From Atopsyche davidsoni (taxonomy: Eukaryota; Arthropoda; Insecta; Trichoptera; Hydrobiosidae), in the NCBI GenBank assembly GCA_022113835.1, contig JAILWY010000027.1:4280501-4344500 (forward strand): DNA of 64,000 nucleotides. The letters run 5' to 3'. Shown one piece after another: positions 62,401 to 64,000 of this stretch; position 1 is the stretch's first letter, and each line of letters opens with the position of its first letter. Below the pieces are notes generated by a model. It had not been told where the DNA came from. It did no database searches and saw only the letters and a program-made list of their open reading frames with translations. Position numbers and translations under genes: made by a program.

Positions 62401-64000
62401 ACATCAGAAAAATTCTAAAGAATAATTAGACGTAATATATATGTAAACTCAGTGTAAGTTACCCTCTGTTAAATTCTCTTATCATAATATTTCCTCAAAG
62501 ATTATGTATCAAATAAATTTATGCCATAATATAACAGGAGGTGGAAATTATTATTCGCACCTGTGATTGTAAATTTTAATTAAATTTATGTGCCTTCCGT
62601 CCATTGTAACATTTATTATTTTAACCTGATATGTACGAGGGTCAAAAGAAAACTTTTCAACATGCAGACTTTAAATTTTCCTTAAGCATATAATTATTTG
62701 TATCTTAAGTGTTGCGTTTAGAGTTTTTGAATAATTCATACTTTGCTCCATTGTAGATTATATTTTGTGACATTTTATATCTTCTATTAACTATATTTTC
62801 AACTTATCTTTTGCTCAGCACAAACTAGTTTCAAAGTTTTCAGTCGGTACTGAAAGGGTACGTTATAACAATCTACCGAAGAGCTCCAGCTGATATATCC
62901 AGTATTTAAGTTTTATGATAGTATGTTTACTGAACAAACATAAAATAATATAAGCATTAGCATAATAAACCTATACTTATAATCTTTTAGCTAAGCAGTT
63001 CATAATTTGGTAAAATTAATTCAACGCAACTGATACGTTTACTGAATTGTTATTACAATGTGGTAATAGCATTTTTTTTTTCAGGAAATGGATCTTCAAA
63101 ATACATTTAACAAATAAAATACTAAGCTAAAACGCATTTTTGTATAGGACTTGGTTCGTAAGCAATAATATCACAACAAAAATATTAGATGTACATGTAC
63201 ATATATAAATACATTTAGAACAACAATAATATACAATAGTACATAATATAATATTTTCGATATGTTTTATATTCAGCACATTTTAAACCTTACAAATAAG
63301 CACCTACAACCTTAACTAGTGATATGTTTGGATATTCTTGATCTGATATGTATCCCATTGATATGTTTAATTTACAAATACTTAAAATCAATTCTTATTT
63401 GTATATATTTTTTAAATGATATGTTACAATTTAATTACAATATGCACTAATCCAATTTTGATAAGTCTATTTAATATATGAATTTGCAACGGCCACAAAA
63501 TTTTCAGTGAATTTAAATACCTTTGGTATATTAGCCGACCAAAAGGCAGCATTTATATTTTTAAATGAGTATAATAAGATCAAGGCTCATGAAGTTTAAA
63601 TAGTAAATAATAATAAAAATAATGTGAATATTCATGTTGCCCTTTGCATTGTGTGCTGCTTTTAGAAATAATATAAGTTAAAGTAACTTTAATATTCTAA
63701 AGAAATAATTGTTTTGAGAAAGTACCCACAAGTATATTGAGATTTTTTTAACCCAATGCTTGTAAACAGTTATCAATGAATTCAACATTTATTTTTATTC
63801 GTTTAATATTTTCCAATCATTATTATTCAAGATCAAAGTGTAAGTATTTTTATGTAGAAAATAGTAATAATTCTTAGTATATTTTTTTCAGTCAGTAACT
63901 GTTAGCAACTCGGTACTCGGGTTCAAATCGGTACAAAAAATTGTGGTTATTTTAAACACTCGTTTCATTTAGAATATATATATATCCATTAATTTGGAAA
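56471..64000. other. AT-rich stretch without recognised gene
   Basis: No protein homology seen. Contains a perfect 16-bp palindrome at 57126-57141 and a (CA)n/(TA)n tract at about 60248-60308. Frames at 59781-59984 and 59893-60177 (94 codons) have the Ile/Asn/Tyr-rich make-up expected of chance frames. The segment 59100-59470 is of higher complexity and could be a UTR or conserved non-coding block. Confidence 0.45.
60248..60308. repeat. (CA)n/(TA)n microsatellite
   Basis: Imperfect CA repeat leading into a short TA repeat. Confidence 0.9.

Noticed and set aside
62636..62665. GTACGAGGGTCAAAAGAAAAC, resembling a mariner end
   Set aside because: No inverse partner or transposase was found nearby; too short to call.
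63900..63945. CTCGGGTTCAAATCGG, resembling a tRNA T arm
   Set aside because: No A box, anticodon arm or acceptor pairing upstream.

Overview
This is a eukaryotic, almost certainly insect, window: very AT-rich, low gene density, spliced genes with GT/AG introns, arthropod-type transposons (mariner, hAT, LINE, SINE and Penelope-like debris), an S1A serine protease gene and an insect class B scavenger receptor (CD36 family) gene. I cannot name the species. The sparse coding and many degraded repeats suggest a fairly large insect genome.

Layout. About 1-2.8 kb (+): the 3' half of a chymotrypsin-fold serine protease gene, three exons, whose catalytic-His exon lies left of the window. Its introns hold a SINE-like copy and a LINE fragment that carries a nested, internally deleted mariner. 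2.8-8.2 kb: AT-rich, no gene recognised. 8.6-14.2 kb (-): a complete CD36-family gene, ten coding exons, 512 codons plus stop, every junction in frame. Its introns hold a hAT-type non-autonomous element with an intact 8-bp target duplication and a SINE-like copy; a 300-bp Tc1/mariner-type MITE lies just past the stop codon. The start-codon exon has a good splice acceptor upstream of the ATG, so the promoter may be distal. 14.3-46 kb: a gene desert with short higher-complexity islands, repeat copies, a 0.63-kb tandem array of LINE tails (30.5-31.2 kb) and a 42-bp-arm hairpin (32.4 kb). 46.1-52.3 kb: the most complex part: a decayed DDE transposon, a GC-rich patch with a possible first coding exon (+), an 87-bp tandem array with 174-bp higher order, a CpG-rich block with a minus-strand splice donor, an inverted SINE-like copy and a jockey-like LINE fragment. 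53-56.5 kb: two LINE 3' ends and a Penelope-like fragment. 56.5-64 kb: AT-rich, nothing recognised.

The theme is one repeat system. A LINE whose ORF end reads like the RTE-type EAFETWLYRRIL...PWVDRVTNE tail, and a shorter SINE-like family, share the same 3' tail of about 60 bp. The shared tail has been amplified in tandem at two places. This looks like a SINE that borrows the LINE's reverse transcriptase, with tail expansion. All assignments are from reading the sequence; no database search was run.
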